A stretch of 25,307 bases of DNA from PRO6 sp049646625. GTDB taxonomy: Bacteria; Pseudomonadota; Alphaproteobacteria; Rhizobiales; Xanthobacteraceae. The translations under genes were made by a program, and so were the position numbers. The notes under the pieces were generated by a model. That model saw only the letters and a list, made by a program, of their open reading frames with translations. It was not told where the DNA came from and ran no database searches. The DNA is taken from positions 1-25,307 of the forward strand of contig JBARWE010000206.1 in the NCBI GenBank assembly GCA_049646625.1. The letters run 5' to 3'. Below, piece after piece: positions 23,440 to 25,307 of the stretch. Positions within the stretch are counted from its first letter, which is position 1. Every line of letters starts with the position of its first letter.

Positions 23440-24252
23440 ATGAAAAGCAACATCAAGCTGGCTTTGATCGCCGCTTCCGCCGTGACGCTGCTGGCGCTGC
23501 CGGCGCAAGCACACCGGGCGTGGCTGTTGCCGTCAGCCACGGTGCTGTCGGGTAACGACCTGTGGGTAACGGTCGATGCCGCCATTTCCAACGACCTGTT
23601 CTATTTCGAGCACCACCCGATGCGGCTCGACGGCCTCGCCATCACCACACCGGACGGCAGCGCCGCCAAGGCCGAGAACGTCGCGACCGGGCGCTACCGC
23701 TCCACCTTCGACCTCAAGCTGGACCAGCCCGGCACCTACAAGATCGCGGTGCTCAATCAGGGCGCCTTTGCGCGCTACAAGCAGGACGGCCAGGACAAGC
23801 GCTGGCGTGGCACGGCCGAGGATATCGCGACGAAAATCCCGGCCAACGCCACCGACGTGCGCATCACCCAAAGCCAGGGCCGCATCGAGACCTTCGTGAC
23901 CACCGGCAAGCCGACCGAAGCGGCGTTCAAGCCGAGCGGCAAGGGCCTCGAACTGGTGCCGGTGACGCATCCCAACAACCTGCTTGCCGGCGAGGAGTCG
24001 AAATTCAAGCTGGTGCTCGACGGTAAGCCGGCCGCCGGCCTCGACGTCGAGGTGGTGCCGGGCGGCATCCGCTATCGCGACCAGTTGAACAGCATCAGGG
24101 TCAAGACCGACGCCACCGGCACCTTCGCGGTGAAATGGCCAGCGCCGGGCATGTACTGGCTGAGCGCCTCGGTGCAGGACGACAAGGCGACCATCAAGGA
24201 TGCCAAGCGGCGCGCCAGCTATTCCGCCACCGTCGAAGTGCTGCCGCCGTAA
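23440..24252 (+). CDS. DUF4198 domain periplasmic protein, 270 aa
   Basis: A signal peptide (MKSNIKLALIAASAVTLLAL, cut after AQA) leaves a mature protein starting HRAWLLPSATVLSGNDLWVT. DUF4198 proteins typically begin with such a His next to an aromatic residue and have two Ig-like beta domains. The second shows HPNNLLAGEESKFKLVLDGK and YWLSASVQDD. The family is linked to metal (nickel, cobalt or iron) handling by gene neighbourhood, without proven chemistry. GGGAGGA lies before ATG 23440; a TTG six bases upstream is less likely. It sits 15 bases after DUF2271 and two bases before apbE, so the genes are cotranscribed. Confidence 0.9.
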   Translation: MKSNIKLALIAASAVTLLALPAQAHRAWLLPSATVLSGNDLWVTVDAAISNDLFYFEHHPMRLDGLAITTPDGSAAKAENVATGRYRSTFDLKLDQPGTYKIAVLNQGAFARYKQDGQDKRWRGTAEDIATKIPANATDVRITQSQGRIETFVTTGKPTEAAFKPSGKGLELVPVTHPNNLLAGEESKFKLVLDGKPAAGLDVEVVPGGIRYRDQLNSIRVKTDATGTFAVKWPAPGMYWLSASVQDDKATIKDAKRRASYSATVEVLPP

Positions 24253-24254
24253 CA

Positions 24255-25253
24255 GTGACCGAAGGGACGGCGCGGCGCGTCGCGATCCCGCTGCGGTTCG
24301 CCCGTGAACACGTCGCGCCGCTGACCGGCGGCGAAATCGTCCGGCTTCACGGCAATACCATGGGCACGTCGTGGTCGGTCGCCGCCGTCACCGCGCGGGG
24401 CACCGATGCGGGGCAGCACAACACGATCGTCACCGAGGCGCTCGATCTGGTGATCGCCCAGATGAGTCCGTGGCAGCCTTGCTCCGACATCAGCCGATTC
24501 AACGCGGCAACGGCCGGCACGAAGCTGGCGCTGCCGGCCGAATTCCGACACGTCCTGCAATGCGCGCTGCGCGTCGCTGCCGAGACCAATGGCGCCTACG
24601 ATCCGACGCTCGGCGCGCTGGTCGATCTGTGGGGGTTCGGCCCGCGCCCGGCAGCCACGCTGCCGCCGGCGCAAACCGATATCGACGCCGCCTTGCACGC
24701 CTGCGGCTGGCGGCAGCTCGTGCTCACACCTGACGGCTCCGTATGCCAGCCCGGCGGGCTACGGCTCGATCTGTCCTCGATCGCAAAAGGGTTTGCCGTC
24801 GATCTGGTTGCGGCGCGGCTTCACGCGCACGGCTTTTCGCATGCGCTGGTCGAAATCGGCGGCGAACTGGCGGGCAGCGGCGTCAAGCCGGACGGCACGC
24901 CGTGGTGGGTCGGCATCGATCATCGCGGCTCGAACCCGGCATCCGGCTTCGTCGTGGCACTGCACGGCATGGCGATCGCCACCTCCGGCGTCGAGCGCGC
25001 CGTGACGGTTGGCGGCCGCCGCCACGCTCACACCATCGATCCGAAAACCGGCGCGCCGGTCGAAGCGGGCCTGGTACGCGCCACCGTCCTCGCATCCTCC
25101 TGCATGGAGGCTGATGCCTACGCCACCGCCTTCATGGTGATGGGCGTGGAGCGAAGCCTTGCCTTCGCCATCACCCACCACATCGCAGCCCTGCTGATCG
25201 ACGAGACGGGCCGCGAGCATGTCAGCCCACGGCTTGCCGCGATGCTGGAATGA
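24255..25253 (+). CDS. apbE: FAD:protein FMN transferase (ApbE family), 332 aa
   Basis: ApbE transfers FMN from FAD to a Thr/Ser of target proteins outside the cytoplasm, using Mg2+. Family motifs are present: HGNTMGTSWSV, NGAYDPTLGALVDLWGFGP, LDLSSIAKGFAVDLVAARL, VEIGGELAGSG, MAIATSGVE, HTIDPKTGAPV, and the metal-site stretch MEADAYATAFMVMG. The start is GTG 24255, two bases after the DUF4198 stop; the open frame back to 24135 lies in that gene. No obvious signal peptide or lipobox follows the GTG, which is unusual if the enzyme is exported, so either export differs or it acts in the cytoplasm on not-yet-exported protein. The likely partners are the proteins encoded just upstream. Confidence 0.95.
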   Translation: MTEGTARRVAIPLRFAREHVAPLTGGEIVRLHGNTMGTSWSVAAVTARGTDAGQHNTIVTEALDLVIAQMSPWQPCSDISRFNAATAGTKLALPAEFRHVLQCALRVAAETNGAYDPTLGALVDLWGFGPRPAATLPPAQTDIDAALHACGWRQLVLTPDGSVCQPGGLRLDLSSIAKGFAVDLVAARLHAHGFSHALVEIGGELAGSGVKPDGTPWWVGIDHRGSNPASGFVVALHGMAIATSGVERAVTVGGRRHAHTIDPKTGAPVEAGLVRATVLASSCMEADAYATAFMVMGVERSLAFAITHHIAALLIDETGREHVSPRLAAMLE

Positions 25254-25307
25254 GCGGCGCCGCGACCTCTCACACGATAACCCACAAAAAGAAGCGGCGC
25301 CTTGCGG

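Noticed and set aside
25254..25307. Repeated AGCGGCGCC units at the window end as a terminator
   Set aside because: The units are mainly direct repeats and the sequence is cut by the window edge, so no hairpin can be supported.

Overview
The window looks like a GC-rich alphaproteobacterium of the order Hyphomicrobiales (Bradyrhizobium / Rhodopseudomonas / Xanthobacteraceae-like). The reasons are a Usg-family gene, a ROSE-type RNA thermometer in front of an hsp20 gene, a CIRCE operator in front of groESL, an NDUFS4-like complex I protein, and intergenic palindromes of the kind dispersed through these genomes. This placement is inference from gene content, not from a database match.

Positions 1-1350 are mobile DNA: a truncated IS3-family element (minus strand) directly abutting an IS5-family element (plus strand) whose transposase is split by a -1 frameshift at a G6 run. 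Positions 1380-5779 hold, on the minus strand, a family 4 glycosyltransferase, a glycogen-debranching-type glucosidase and a HisKA_2/HWE-like sensor kinase. Positions 5886-8097 are the groES-groEL operon with a terminator-like hairpin and a CIRCE operator. From 8249 to 13397 a plus-strand series follows: a conserved hypothetical protein, Usg, Hsp20 number 1 under a ROSE thermometer, Hsp20 number 2, an NDUFS4-like protein, an RNA polymerase omega-subunit paralogue, an SPW-repeat membrane protein, a small hypothetical protein and a KefB/YbaL-type antiporter that has lost its C-terminal regulatory domain. A RadC C-terminal remnant and a cluster of palindromes (13613-13926) close this part. Taken together, 1-13926 reads as an accessory protein-quality-control and stress island with mobile-element debris at both ends. 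It resembles in composition, but not in identity, the transmissible locus of stress tolerance of gammaproteobacteria.

From 13968 on, the DNA looks like ordinary chromosome with high GC at third codon positions. A minus-strand operon (18241 to 13968) encodes a THI5/NMT1-like binding protein, an ABC ATPase, an ABC permease, a 2-hydroxyacid dehydrogenase and a periplasmic protein with two Inh-like domains; every junction overlaps by 1-4 bases. Divergent from it are a creatininase-family amidohydrolase and CutA. Convergent with those are an MFS carrier and a Tat-exported aldo/keto reductase. The window ends with a plus-strand four-gene set, PepSY-TM / DUF2271 / DUF4198 / ApbE, which is probably a flavinylation-linked periplasmic redox or metal-handling module.

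No tRNA, rRNA or CRISPR array was seen. The most interesting points are the stress island as a unit, its omega-subunit paralogue without a stop codon before the next gene, the ROSE and CIRCE double control of chaperones, and a candidate FMN attachment site in the DUF2271 protein.
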